From SSC3 sp963769585 (lineage in GTDB: Bacteria; Actinomycetota; Actinomycetes; Propionibacteriales; Nocardioidaceae), in contig CAVYMJ010000006.1 of the NCBI GenBank assembly GCA_963769585.1, positions 682,001-746,000 on the forward strand: 64,000 nt of DNA, given 5' to 3'. A program made the translations under genes and the position numbers. Below, piece by piece: positions 34,629 to 43,105 of this stretch. The notes beneath the pieces are model-generated. The model worked only from the letters and a program-made list of their open reading frames with translations, was not told the origin of the DNA and ran no database searches. The number at the start of each line of letters is the position of its first letter. The stretch's first letter is position 1.

Positions 34629-35692
34629 TGGCCCACCAGTGGCGCGGAGTCATCGAGGAGTACCGCGACTGGCTGAACCTCCCGACGGACACCCCCACCT
34701 ACACCCTGCGTGAGGGCGGCACTCCGCTCGTCGAGAGCCGCTGGCTCTCGCAGGTGACCGGCGGCGACGTCTGGCTCAAAGTGGAGGGCGACAACCCGAC
34801 CGGCTCGTTCAAGGACCGAGGCATGACTGTGGCGCTCTCGGTCGCAGTCGGGCAGGGAGCCCAAGCCGTGGTCTGTGCCAGCACCGGCAACACCTCGGCC
34901 TCGATGGCTGCCTACGCCGCGACAGCCGGCGTGAAGCCCCTCGTGCTCGTTCCCCAGGGCAAGATCGCCGCCGGCAAGCTCGCCCAGGCGATCGTGCACG
35001 GCGCACAGGTCATCATGGTCCGCGGCAACTTCGACGACTGCCTGCGGCTCTCCCGCGGCCTGGCGGAGAACTACCCGGTCGCGCTGGTCAACTCGGTCAA
35101 CCCGATGCGGCTGGAGGGGCAGAAGACCGCCTCCTTCGAGATCGTCGACCTGCTCGGCGACGCACCCGAGGTACACGTGCTCCCGGTGGGAAACGCGGGG
35201 AACATCTCGGCGTACTGGAAGGGGTATGTGGAGTACGCCAAGGCGGGCATCTCGACCCGTACCCCGCAGATGCTCGGCTGGCAGGCGGCGGGAGCCGCAC
35301 CCCTGGTGCTGGGCGCGCCGGTGCCCAACCCCGAGACGGTTGCCTCCGCGATCCGCATCGGCAACCCGGCTTCGTGGGAGCTCGCGGTGGCTGCTGCCGA
35401 AGAGTCCGGCGGACGGTTCCAGTCGGCAACCGACCAGGAGATCCTCCAAGCCCAACGTGAGCTGGCCTCGCGCGATGGTGTCTTCGTGGAACCCGCTTCG
35501 GCTACCGGGGTCGCCGGGCTGCTCAAGGACTCCGCTGCCGGCGTCCCGTTCCGGGGCAAGAGCATCGTGGTCACGGTGACCGGGCATGGGCTCAAGGACG
35601 TCGATACTGCGCTGTCCACCTTCTCCGACCTGGTCGACACGGTGGTCGAGGCCGACGTCGATGCTGCTGCCGAGGCAGCGGGGCTTCGATGA
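34628..35692 (+). CDS. thrC: Threonine synthase
   Basis: This converts O-phosphohomoserine to threonine. The product has 354 residues, the short PLP fold-II form. The PLP Lys is in NPTGSFKDRGM, followed by VCASTGNTSASMAAYAA; the phosphate loop is PVGNAGNISAYWKGY. It is coupled on both sides (one-base overlap with hom, four-base overlap ATGA with thrB). Confidence 0.96.
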   Translation: MAHQWRGVIEEYRDWLNLPTDTPTYTLREGGTPLVESRWLSQVTGGDVWLKVEGDNPTGSFKDRGMTVALSVAVGQGAQAVVCASTGNTSASMAAYAATAGVKPLVLVPQGKIAAGKLAQAIVHGAQVIMVRGNFDDCLRLSRGLAENYPVALVNSVNPMRLEGQKTASFEIVDLLGDAPEVHVLPVGNAGNISAYWKGYVEYAKAGISTRTPQMLGWQAAGAAPLVLGAPVPNPETVASAIRIGNPASWELAVAAAEESGGRFQSATDQEILQAQRELASRDGVFVEPASATGVAGLLKDSAAGVPFRGKSIVVTVTGHGLKDVDTALSTFSDLVDTVVEADVDAAAEAAGLR

Positions 35693-36576
35693 GCTTCGTC
35701 GAGGGCGAGGTGCGGGTCACCGTGCCGGCCACCTCGGCCAACCTGGGTCCCGGCTTCGACTCCTTGGGGCTCGCCCTCGACCTGCGCGACGTCGTGACGG
35801 CCTCCGTGGCCGACGGGCTGACCATCACGGTGCAGGGCGAGGGCGACGTCCCGCTCGACGAGACGCACCTGGTGTACCGCTCGATGGTCCGCACCTTCGC
35901 TGCACTGGAGGTCGCCACCCCCGGCGTCCGGCTGCACTGTGAGAACCACGTCCCGCATGGTCGGGGCTTGGGTTCCTCGTCGGCCGCGATCGTCGCGGGA
36001 GTGGCCGCTGCCCGCGCCCTGGTCGTCGACGGTGAACGGCTGATGGACCTGGACGCGGTCTTCGCCCTGGCGGCAGAGATCGAGGGGCATCCGGACAACG
36101 TCGCGCCGGCGACGTACGGCGGGTTCACCATCGCCTACTCCGAAGGCGGCCGATATCGGGCTGTGAAGGCCGTGGTGGATCCGCGGGTGCAGGTCGTCGT
36201 CTTCGTACCCCCGAACCCGGTCGAGACCAAGGTCGCTCGTGGTCTTCTTCCCGACACGGTGAGGCACGGGGAGGCCGCCGCCAACGCCGGTCGCGCTGCT
36301 CTGGTCGTCGCGGCGCTGGCTTGGGATCCCGCACTGCTCCTGGACGCGACTCGTGACTGGTTGCACCAGGACTACCGCGAGCCTGCCATGCCCGACACGC
36401 TCGAGCTGATGCGCGGCCTCCGCTCGGACGGGATCGCGGCCGTCGTCTCCGGCGCCGGGCCGACGGTGTTGGCGTTCTGTGACGGCACGTCTGCCGACTC
36501 GCTTGCCAACCGCGCCCCGGATGGCTGGAGGGCCCTGCGCCCTGCCGTCGATGCGAGCGGCGTCCGAATCGGCTGA
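35689..36576 (+). CDS. thrB: Homoserine kinase
   Basis: This GHMP-superfamily kinase phosphorylates homoserine, supplying thrC. The product has 295 residues. The start TVPATSANLGPGFDSLGLAL and the ATP-binding HGRGLGSSSAAIVAGV are diagnostic, as is VSGAGPTVLAF near the end. Placement after thrC completes the three-gene threonine operon. Confidence 0.96.
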   Translation: MSFVEGEVRVTVPATSANLGPGFDSLGLALDLRDVVTASVADGLTITVQGEGDVPLDETHLVYRSMVRTFAALEVATPGVRLHCENHVPHGRGLGSSSAAIVAGVAAARALVVDGERLMDLDAVFALAAEIEGHPDNVAPATYGGFTIAYSEGGRYRAVKAVVDPRVQVVVFVPPNPVETKVARGLLPDTVRHGEAAANAGRAALVVAALAWDPALLLDATRDWLHQDYREPAMPDTLELMRGLRSDGIAAVVSGAGPTVLAFCDGTSADSLANRAPDGWRALRPAVDASGVRIG

Positions 36577-36821
36577 AGGACGGAATACGCCGAAGCGGTC
36601 CAGTGTTGACCTCCGTGAGACCACTGCGCCCCGAAGGTGCTATGGTGCTTGTGCGCTGGTGGCCACGCGAATCCGCAGGCTCCGACAGGCGCTTCTTCCT
36701 CGAACTCCTTACTCCAGACCCTGTGATGTACCTACACCGGGCCGGACGGGATCGAGACCACTTGAGACAGGGCCTCCGGAAACACACCCGGATCGGCCTG
36801 CAAACGTGGGAAGGACCTCAC

Positions 36822-38729
36822 GTGACGGAAACAACCGAAGCTACCCGTATCAAGAAGACCGGCGGCCTGAGCAGCAAGCTGCTGCCAGAGCTCAAGGAAA
36901 TCGCGGGTGGGCTGGGTATCAAGGGCGTCGGGAGCATGAAGAAAGCTCAGCTCGTCGACGCCATCAGGGCAGCACAGTCCGGTGGCGGCAGCGGAGGTGG
37001 GGCGCCGAAGGCAGAAGCCAAGCGCACCCAGCCCCGTGACTCCCACGACCGGGCCCAGGACGGCAGTCCCCAGAACGACGCCGGGGAGCGCTCCAAGAGC
37101 GACGACCGGCAGGCATCGCAGGGGCAGGGCGAGTCCCGAGCCGCGAAGGACAACGACCAGGGCGAGCGCGGCGACGGTGACCGCAACCAGGGTGACCGCA
37201 ACCAGGGTGGCGACCGCAACCAGGGTGACCGGAACCAGGGTCAGGGCGACCGGAACCAGGGCGACCGGAACCAGGGCGACCGGAACCAGGGTGGCGGCAA
37301 CCGCAACCAGGGTCAGGGCGACCGGAACCAGGGCGACCGGAACCAGGGCGACCGGAACCAGGGTGGCGGCAACCGCAACCAGGGTCAGGGCGACCGGAAC
37401 CAGGGCGACCGGAACCAGGGTGGCGGCAACCGCAACCAGGGTCAGGGCGACCGGAACCAGGACGACAGCAACCGTCGTAGCCGTCGGCGTCGCGGTCGTG
37501 ACCGCGACGGGCGCGGCGAGTACGGCGGCGGTGGAAACCGCGGGGACCGCCAGCGGCCGCTCGACGTCGAGCCCGTGATCAACGAGGACGACGTACTTGT
37601 TCCTGTGGCCGGCATCGTCGACATCCTCGACAGCTACGCGTTCGTCCGGACCAGCGGCTACCTGCCGGGCTCCAACGACGTCTACGTCTCGCTCTCCATG
37701 GTTCGCAAGTACGGGCTCCGCAAGGGTGACGCGGTCACCGGAGCTGTGAAGCAGGCTCCCGAGGGCGACCGCAAGGAGAAGTTCAACCCGCTGGTCCGTC
37801 TCGACACCGTCAACGGCGGTGACATCGAGGCCGCGAAGAACCGGGTCGACTTCAACAAGCTGACCCCCCTCTACGCCTCGGAACGACTCCGCCTGGAGAC
37901 CGACGGCGCCAACCTGATCGGTCGGGTCATCGACATCGCCGCCCCGATCGGCAAGGGACAGCGAGGCCTGATCGTGTCGCCGCCGAAGGCCGGCAAGACG
38001 ATGATCCTGCAGTCCATCGCCAACTCGATCACCACCAACAACCCCGAGTGCCACCTGATGATCGTCCTGGTCGATGAGCGTCCGGAGGAGGTCACCGACT
38101 TCCAGCGCACGGTCAAGGGCGAGGTCATCGCGTCCACGTTCGACCGTCCCGCAGGCGACCACACCACGGTCGCCGAGCTCGCCATCGAGCGGGCGAAGCG
38201 TCTAGTCGAGCTGGGCCACGACGTGGTGATCCTCCTGGACGGCATCACGCGTCTGGGTCGCGCCTACAACCTGGCCGCTCCGGCCAGCGGCCGCATCCTG
38301 TCGGGTGGTGTGGACTCGTCCGCGCTCTACCCGCCGAAGCGGTTCTTCGGTGCTGCTCGCAACATCGAGGACGGCGGTTCGCTGACCATCCTGGCTACCG
38401 CGCTCATCGAGACCGGCTCCAAGATGGATGAGGTCATCTTCGAGGAGTTCAAGGGCACCGGAAACATGGAGCTGCGCCTGCGCCGCGAGTTCGCGGACAA
38501 GCGCATCTTCCCCGCCATCGACGCAGTGCAGTCCGGCACGCGCCGCGAGGAGCTCTTGATGACCAAGGAGGAGCTGGCCATCGTCTGGAAGCTCCGCCGC
38601 GTCCTCTCGGGTCTGGACAACCAGCAGGCTCTCGAACTGCTTCTCGAGCGGCTCAAGAAGTCGCAGAGCAACATCGAGTTCCTCATGCAGGTTCAGAAGA
38701 CGACGCCGGGCTCGAACGGCGACGACTGA
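36822..38729 (+). CDS. rho: Transcription termination factor Rho with long repeat insertion
   Basis: Rho is the hexameric RNA-dependent ATPase that ends transcription. The product has 635 residues from GTG 36822, which has GGGAAGGA upstream; an open frame extends to 36603 but looks like leader. An N-terminal LEM/SAP-like Rho_N domain (LPELKEIAGGLGIKGVGSM) comes first, then residues about 119-213 form an RNQ/GD repeat insertion, then the RNA-binding OB fold (GILDVL-type, DSYAFVRTSGYLPG). The ATPase has SPPKAGKT and VLVDERPEEVTDF. Actinobacterial Rho insertions are usual; this one is highly repetitive. The 36577-36821 leader lacks a clear promoter. Confidence 0.96.
   Translation: MTETTEATRIKKTGGLSSKLLPELKEIAGGLGIKGVGSMKKAQLVDAIRAAQSGGGSGGGAPKAEAKRTQPRDSHDRAQDGSPQNDAGERSKSDDRQASQGQGESRAAKDNDQGERGDGDRNQGDRNQGGDRNQGDRNQGQGDRNQGDRNQGDRNQGGGNRNQGQGDRNQGDRNQGDRNQGGGNRNQGQGDRNQGDRNQGGGNRNQGQGDRNQDDSNRRSRRRRGRDRDGRGEYGGGGNRGDRQRPLDVEPVINEDDVLVPVAGIVDILDSYAFVRTSGYLPGSNDVYVSLSMVRKYGLRKGDAVTGAVKQAPEGDRKEKFNPLVRLDTVNGGDIEAAKNRVDFNKLTPLYASERLRLETDGANLIGRVIDIAAPIGKGQRGLIVSPPKAGKTMILQSIANSITTNNPECHLMIVLVDERPEEVTDFQRTVKGEVIASTFDRPAGDHTTVAELAIERAKRLVELGHDVVILLDGITRLGRAYNLAAPASGRILSGGVDSSALYPPKRFFGAARNIEDGGSLTILATALIETGSKMDEVIFEEFKGTGNMELRLRREFADKRIFPAIDAVQSGTRREELLMTKEELAIVWKLRRVLSGLDNQQALELLLERLKKSQSNIEFLMQVQKTTPGSNGDD
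37177..37460. repeat. Tandem repeat coding the Rho RNQ insertion
   Basis: About 285 bases of GACCGGAACCAGGGC-type 15-mers, arranged in longer units that include GGCGGCAACCGCAACCAG. Sixteen RNQ tripeptides occur in frame. The array could expand or shrink by slippage. Confidence 0.9.
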
Positions 38730-38753
38730 CCGCACCGACATACGGCAGTACCT

Positions 38754-38791
38754 GGCCGCCGAGGACCGGAATACTCCGGGCCTCGGCGGCC
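38754..38791 (+). terminator. Terminator after rho
   Basis: GGCCGCCGAGG (38754-38764) pairs perfectly with CCTCGGCGGCC (38781-38791), with an inner CCGGA/TCCGG stem, followed by TTGTGT. Confidence 0.75.
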
Positions 38792-38801
38792 TTGTGTCGG
38801 G

Positions 38802-40067
38802 GTGACCACCAACGCCGCTTCCGTGACGCCTGACCGCGCGGGGCGGCCGGCAGCGCCGACGGGCCGGCGATACACGAAGTTCGTGGTCACCCTCGGGGCA
38901 CTGATCGCCCTGGGTCCGCTGACCATCGACATGTACCTGCCGGCGCTGCCCGCACTACGCGACGACCTGGGCGCTACGGCGTCCCAGACGCAGCTGACCT
39001 TGACCGGGATGCTGCTGGGGTTGGCGGTGGGTCAGCTCTTGATCGGACCCCTCTCGGATGCGCTCGGGCGACGGCGACCGCTGATCGCCGGTCTGGCCGT
39101 GCATGCGACCGCCTCTGTCCTGTGCGCGCTGGCCCCGACGATCGAGGTGCTCTCCGGCGTACGGGTCCTCCAGGGCTTCTCCGGGGCTGCGGTCTCAGTG
39201 GTGGCGATGGCGATGGTGCGCGACCTGTTCGACGGGCTGGCCGTGGCCAAGCTGATGTCGCGGCTGATGCTGGTCATCGGCCTGGCCCCGATCCTGGCGC
39301 CGACGCTGGGTGGACAGGTCCTGCGCTTCACCAGCTGGCGCGGGGTCTTCGTCGTGCTCGCGGCGGCCGCCGTGCTGTTGCTCCTGCTTGCCTGGATCGC
39401 GCTAGGTGAGTCCCTGCCCGTCGAGCGCCGCCGGACCGCGCATCCACGGTCCGTCCTGGCGACGTACTCCTCACTGCTGGGCGACCGCACGTTCTTGGCG
39501 CTCGCCGTGATCGGCGGGCTGATGATGTCGGCGCTGTTCGCCTACGTCAGCGGCGCGTCGTTCGTCCTGCAGGATGGGTTCGGCCTCACCTCCCAGGAGT
39601 TCGCCCTGGTCTTCGGGGTGAACTCGCTGGCCCTGATCGGAGCCTCCCAGCTCAACCCGTGGTTGATCAGGCGCTACTCGACCATCAACGTGCTGACCGG
39701 AGCCAACCTGGTCGCCGTCGGCTCCGCGGCGCTGCTCATGCTGACGGGGATCTTCCAGTGGGGCGGCCTCGCCGGCGCAGCCATCCCGATGGCGATGGTG
39801 ATCTCCACGGCTGGGCTGAGCATGCCCAACATCCCGGCGCTCGCGCTCAGCCGTCATGGTGAGGCGGCCGGAGCCGCCGCGGCTGTGCTGGGTTTCCTTC
39901 AGTTCGGTATCGGAGGCCTGGTCGCGCCCCTGGTGGGCGCCTTCGCGGGCTCGTCCGCGGCCCCGATGGGCGGGGTGATGCTGGTGGCCACCTTGGTCGG
40001 TGGAGTACTGCTGGCAGCCGTCGTACGGCGTGATACGGCCGTCATGGCGTTCGGGAGGACTGTCTAG
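38802..40067 (+). CDS. MFS drug-resistance transporter, Bcr/CflA family
   Basis: The product has 421 residues with about 12 membrane helices. The first helix has LGALIALGPLTIDMYLPALPAL, typical of Bcr/CflA, and the cytoplasmic loop has LIGPLSDALGRRRPLIAG (motif A). The family exports drugs such as bicyclomycin, a Rho inhibitor, which is suggestive directly next to rho, but the substrate cannot be read from sequence. GTG 38802 is the start. It sits between rho and rpmE, which are neighbours in mycobacteria, so it looks inserted. Confidence 0.85.
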   Translation: MTTNAASVTPDRAGRPAAPTGRRYTKFVVTLGALIALGPLTIDMYLPALPALRDDLGATASQTQLTLTGMLLGLAVGQLLIGPLSDALGRRRPLIAGLAVHATASVLCALAPTIEVLSGVRVLQGFSGAAVSVVAMAMVRDLFDGLAVAKLMSRLMLVIGLAPILAPTLGGQVLRFTSWRGVFVVLAAAAVLLLLLAWIALGESLPVERRRTAHPRSVLATYSSLLGDRTFLALAVIGGLMMSALFAYVSGASFVLQDGFGLTSQEFALVFGVNSLALIGASQLNPWLIRRYSTINVLTGANLVAVGSAALLMLTGIFQWGGLAGAAIPMAMVISTAGLSMPNIPALALSRHGEAAGAAAAVLGFLQFGIGGLVAPLVGAFAGSSAAPMGGVMLVATLVGGVLLAAVVRRDTAVMAFGRTV

Positions 40068-40222
40068 GCGGTCCAGTCCCGGCCGCGCCGAGAAGGGGCT
40101 CTCGGGGTCTACGGCTGCCGGAATTTCCCTAGGCCGGTAGTTGTTTGGCAGACTAGATCCTTGGCTCCGGTTCACGTCTCTCGTCCGAGTAGGCGACCCG
40201 GCGGCCGCGATGAGAGGAAACC

Positions 40223-40444
40223 ATGAAGAAGGACATCCACCCGGAGTACGTCGTGACCGAGGTGACCTGCACCTGCGGCAACACGTTCTCCACCAAGAGC
40301 ACCGCCACCAGCGGCCGGCTCCACTCAGACGTCTGCGCAGCCTGCCACCCGTTCTACACGGGCAAGCAGAAGATCCTCGACACCGGCGGCCGGGTCGCCC
40401 GCTTCGAGGCTCGGTACGCCAAGAAGGCTGACGCGAAGAAGTAG
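40223..40444 (+). CDS. rpmE: Ribosomal protein bL31, zinc-binding form
   Basis: The product has 73 residues from the ATG after GAGAGGAAACC. It begins MKKDIHPEYVV and has zinc ligands in CTCGNTF (C16, C18) and CAACHPF (C37, C40), the C+ form. The order rho-rpmE-prfA is conserved. No regulatory element was recognised in its 155-base leader. Confidence 0.96.
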   Translation: MKKDIHPEYVVTEVTCTCGNTFSTKSTATSGRLHSDVCAACHPFYTGKQKILDTGGRVARFEARYAKKADAKK

Positions 40445-40455
40445 CTTTCCAGCAG

Positions 40456-40487
40456 CGCCGGTCCCGCCCGCTTGGCGGTGGCCGGCG
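40456..40487 (+). terminator. Terminator after rpmE
   Basis: CGCCGG and CCGCC pair with GGCGG and CCGGCG in one bulged stem, followed by the T-rich TTCTGCTTGTT. Confidence 0.6.
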
Positions 40488-40543
40488 TTCTGCTTGTTCC
40501 GGCCCCGCCCTGGAGCCGGACCGCACGCCGTCAGGAGAGTCGC

Positions 40544-41617
40544 ATGTTCGAAGCCGTCGAAGGCCTCGTCACCGAGCACGCTGAGCTCGAGCAGCGCCTC
40601 GCCGAACCAGGGCTCCACTCCGACCAGGGCCTGGCGAAGAAGCTCAACCAGCGGTACGCCGAGCTCAGCTCGATCCTGCGCGCCTACCGGGAGTGGCAGC
40701 AGCTGGGGGACGACCTCGGTGCCGCCCGGGAGCTCGCGGGTGAGGACGAGTCCTTCGCCGAGGAGGCCGAGGAGCTCGCGGAGAAGCTGGTGATCGCCCA
40801 TGAGCGGCTGCGGCACCTGCTGGTTCCACGCGACGCCACCGACAGCAAGGACGCCCTGCTGGAGATCAAGTCCGGCGAGGGCGGCGAGGAGTCGGCGCTC
40901 TTCGCCGGCGACCTGCTGCGGATGTATACCCGGTACGCCGAGCGTCGAGGCTGGAAGACCGAGCAGCTGGATGCCAACGAGTCCGACCTGGGCGGGTTCA
41001 AGTCGGTCACCGTGGCGGTCAAGGCGAAGGGGACTCCCGAGCCCGGGGAGTCGCCGTACGCGCTGCTGAAGTTCGAGGGCGGGGTGCACCGCGTCCAGCG
41101 GGTGCCGGTCACCGAGTCACAGGGACGCGTCCACACCAGCGCAGCCGGCGTGCTGGTGATGCCCGAGGCCGAGCAGGTGGACGTAACAGTCAACGAGAAC
41201 GACCTGCGGATCGACGTGTTTCGTTCGTCCGGCCCCGGTGGCCAGTCGGTCAACACCACCGACTCCGCCGTACGCATCACCCACCTGCCCACCGGCATCG
41301 TCGTCTCCTGCCAGAACGAGAAGTCCCAGCTGCAGAACAAGGAGTCCGCGATGCGCATCCTGCGAGCGAGGCTCCTTGCTGCGGCCAAGGAGGCCGCGGA
41401 CGCCGAGGCCTCCGACGCTCGCAAGTCCCAGGTCCGCACCGTTGACCGCTCGGAGCGGATCCGGACCTACAACTACCCGGAGAACCGCATCTCCGACCAC
41501 CGCACGGGCTACAAGTCCTACAACCTGGACCAGGTGCTCGACGGAGACCTCGAGCCGGTGGTGAGGTCCGCAGTCGACGCAGATCTGGCTGCGCGCCTCG
41601 AAGCCCTCGACCAGTGA
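40544..41617 (+). CDS. prfA: Peptide chain release factor 1
   Basis: RF1 recognises UAA and UAG and triggers peptide release. The product has 357 residues from the ATG after AGGAGAGTCGC. The catalytic loop is RSSGPGGQSVNTTDSAVR, with GGQ modified by PrmC, whose gene follows. The UAG-specific PVT motif appears as RVPVTESQGRVH. GTG of prmC overlaps its stop. Confidence 0.96.
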   Translation: MFEAVEGLVTEHAELEQRLAEPGLHSDQGLAKKLNQRYAELSSILRAYREWQQLGDDLGAARELAGEDESFAEEAEELAEKLVIAHERLRHLLVPRDATDSKDALLEIKSGEGGEESALFAGDLLRMYTRYAERRGWKTEQLDANESDLGGFKSVTVAVKAKGTPEPGESPYALLKFEGGVHRVQRVPVTESQGRVHTSAAGVLVMPEAEQVDVTVNENDLRIDVFRSSGPGGQSVNTTDSAVRITHLPTGIVVSCQNEKSQLQNKESAMRILRARLLAAAKEAADAEASDARKSQVRTVDRSERIRTYNYPENRISDHRTGYKSYNLDQVLDGDLEPVVRSAVDADLAARLEALDQ

Positions 41618-42438
41618 ACCTGCGCGAAGCGGCCGCGATGCTGGCGGCAGCAGGCGTGCCCTCGCCGGAGTACGACGCGGCGGAGCTGCTGGCTCACGTG
41701 CTGGGTACGCCGCGCAGCCGGCTGGCCGGGCGGGAGCCCGACCAGGACCAGGCGTCGGCCTTCGACGACCTGGTCCGGCGCCGCGCGACCCGAGAGCCCC
41801 TTCAGCACCTGACCGGGACGGCCGCGTTCCGCTACGCCGAACTCGCCGTCGGTCCGGGGGTGTTCACCCCGCGGCCGGAGACCGAGGTCCTGGCTGGGTG
41901 GGCCATCGACCAGGCGCGGCTGCACGAGCACCCTGTGGTCGTCGACCTGTGCACCGGCTCGGGGGCGATCGCGCTGGCGGTGGCGACCGAGCTGCCGAGT
42001 GCGACCGTCTACGCAGTCGAGCTGGGCGACGAGGCGGTCGAGTGGGCTCGCCGCAACCTGTCCGGGAGCGGGGTGGACCTGAGGCACGGCGACATGGCGG
42101 AGGCCTTCCCCGAGCTCGACGGCACTGTCGACGTGGTGGTCAGCAACCCGCCGTACATCCCGCTGGACGCTTATGAGTCCGTGGCTCCCGAGGCGCGCGA
42201 CCACGACCCGGCCCTCGCGCTGTGGTCGGGCCAGGACGGGCTGAAGGCGATGAGGGTGGTCGAGGCGACCGCGGCCCGGCTGCTCAAACCGGCCGGTGTC
42301 GCGGGCGCCGAGCACGCCGACGTCCAAGGTGAGTCGGCACCCGAGGTCTTCGTCGCGACCGGCCGCTGGGTCGACGTACGCGACAACCTGGACCTGGCAG
42401 GTCGGCCGCGCTTCGTCACCGCGCGACTGGCACGATGA
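41614..42438 (+). CDS. prmC: Release factor glutamine methyltransferase PrmC
   Basis: This methylates the Gln of the GGQ loop in release factors. The product has 274 residues. The AdoMet site is VVDLCTGSGAIAL and the catalytic motif is NPPYIP. The ending PAGVAGAEHADVQGESAPEV is typical of actinobacteria. GTG 41614 overlaps the prfA TGA. Confidence 0.95.
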   Translation: MNLREAAAMLAAAGVPSPEYDAAELLAHVLGTPRSRLAGREPDQDQASAFDDLVRRRATREPLQHLTGTAAFRYAELAVGPGVFTPRPETEVLAGWAIDQARLHEHPVVVDLCTGSGAIALAVATELPSATVYAVELGDEAVEWARRNLSGSGVDLRHGDMAEAFPELDGTVDVVVSNPPYIPLDAYESVAPEARDHDPALALWSGQDGLKAMRVVEATAARLLKPAGVAGAEHADVQGESAPEVFVATGRWVDVRDNLDLAGRPRFVTARLAR

Positions 42439-42442
42439 CGTC

Positions 42443-43105
42443 GTGAGCACCCGCTACGACACCGCCGACGACGAGACCCGCGAGGCCGGCCTCGCGGCAG
42501 CCTCACTGGCGATTCAGCGGGGTGAGCTGGTCGTGCTGCCCACCGACACCGTGTACGGCGTGGCAGCAGACGCCTTCGACCCGAAGGCCGTCAAGCGGCT
42601 GCTGGAGGCCAAGGGCCGTGGCCGTGACATGCCGCCGCCCGTTCTGGTCGCCGCCAAGCCCACGCTGGACGCACTGGCAGTCGGCGTCCCGGACTGGGCC
42701 CGCGCGCTGGTGGAGGAGCTCTGGCCGGGGCCGCTGACCCTGGTCTGCAAACAGCAGGGGTCACTGCAGTGGGATCTCGGTGATACCCGTGGAACGGTGG
42801 CGGTGCGGATGCCCGACGACCAGGTGGCCCTGGACCTTCTGGCCCGTACCGGTCCGTTGGCGGTCAGCTCCGCGAACCTGACCGGCATGGCTGCGGCGAA
42901 CACCGCCGACCAGGCCGAGTCGATGCTCGGCGACAAGGTCGAGGTGATCCTCGACGCGGGGGAGTCCCCGGGCATGGTCGCGAGCACGATCGTCGACGCC
43001 ACCGGGCACGCGCCCCGGGTGCTGCGGGTGGGCGCGGTCTCGCTCGAGGAGCTCAACGAGCTCCTGAAGGAGCACGGGGTTGAGGTTCCGGACGAGGTGA
43101 CATGA
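42443..43105 (+). CDS. L-threonylcarbamoyladenylate synthase (Sua5/YwlC)
   Basis: This makes threonylcarbamoyl-AMP for the t6A modification of tRNAs that read ANN codons. The product has 220 residues from GTG 42443, four bases after the prmC stop. Family blocks are LPTDTVYGVAADAF, KPTLDALAV, LWPGPLTLV, VAVRMPDD and VSSANLTGM. It is the single-domain YrdC-like form or short Sua5. It overlaps the next gene by four bases. Confidence 0.93.
   Translation: MSTRYDTADDETREAGLAAASLAIQRGELVVLPTDTVYGVAADAFDPKAVKRLLEAKGRGRDMPPPVLVAAKPTLDALAVGVPDWARALVEELWPGPLTLVCKQQGSLQWDLGDTRGTVAVRMPDDQVALDLLARTGPLAVSSANLTGMAAANTADQAESMLGDKVEVILDAGESPGMVASTIVDATGHAPRVLRVGAVSLEELNELLKEHGVEVPDEVT

Noticed and set aside
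36606..36646. TTGACC ... TATGGT promoter for rho
   Set aside because: The spacing is 29 bases, far too long for a sigma-70-type promoter.
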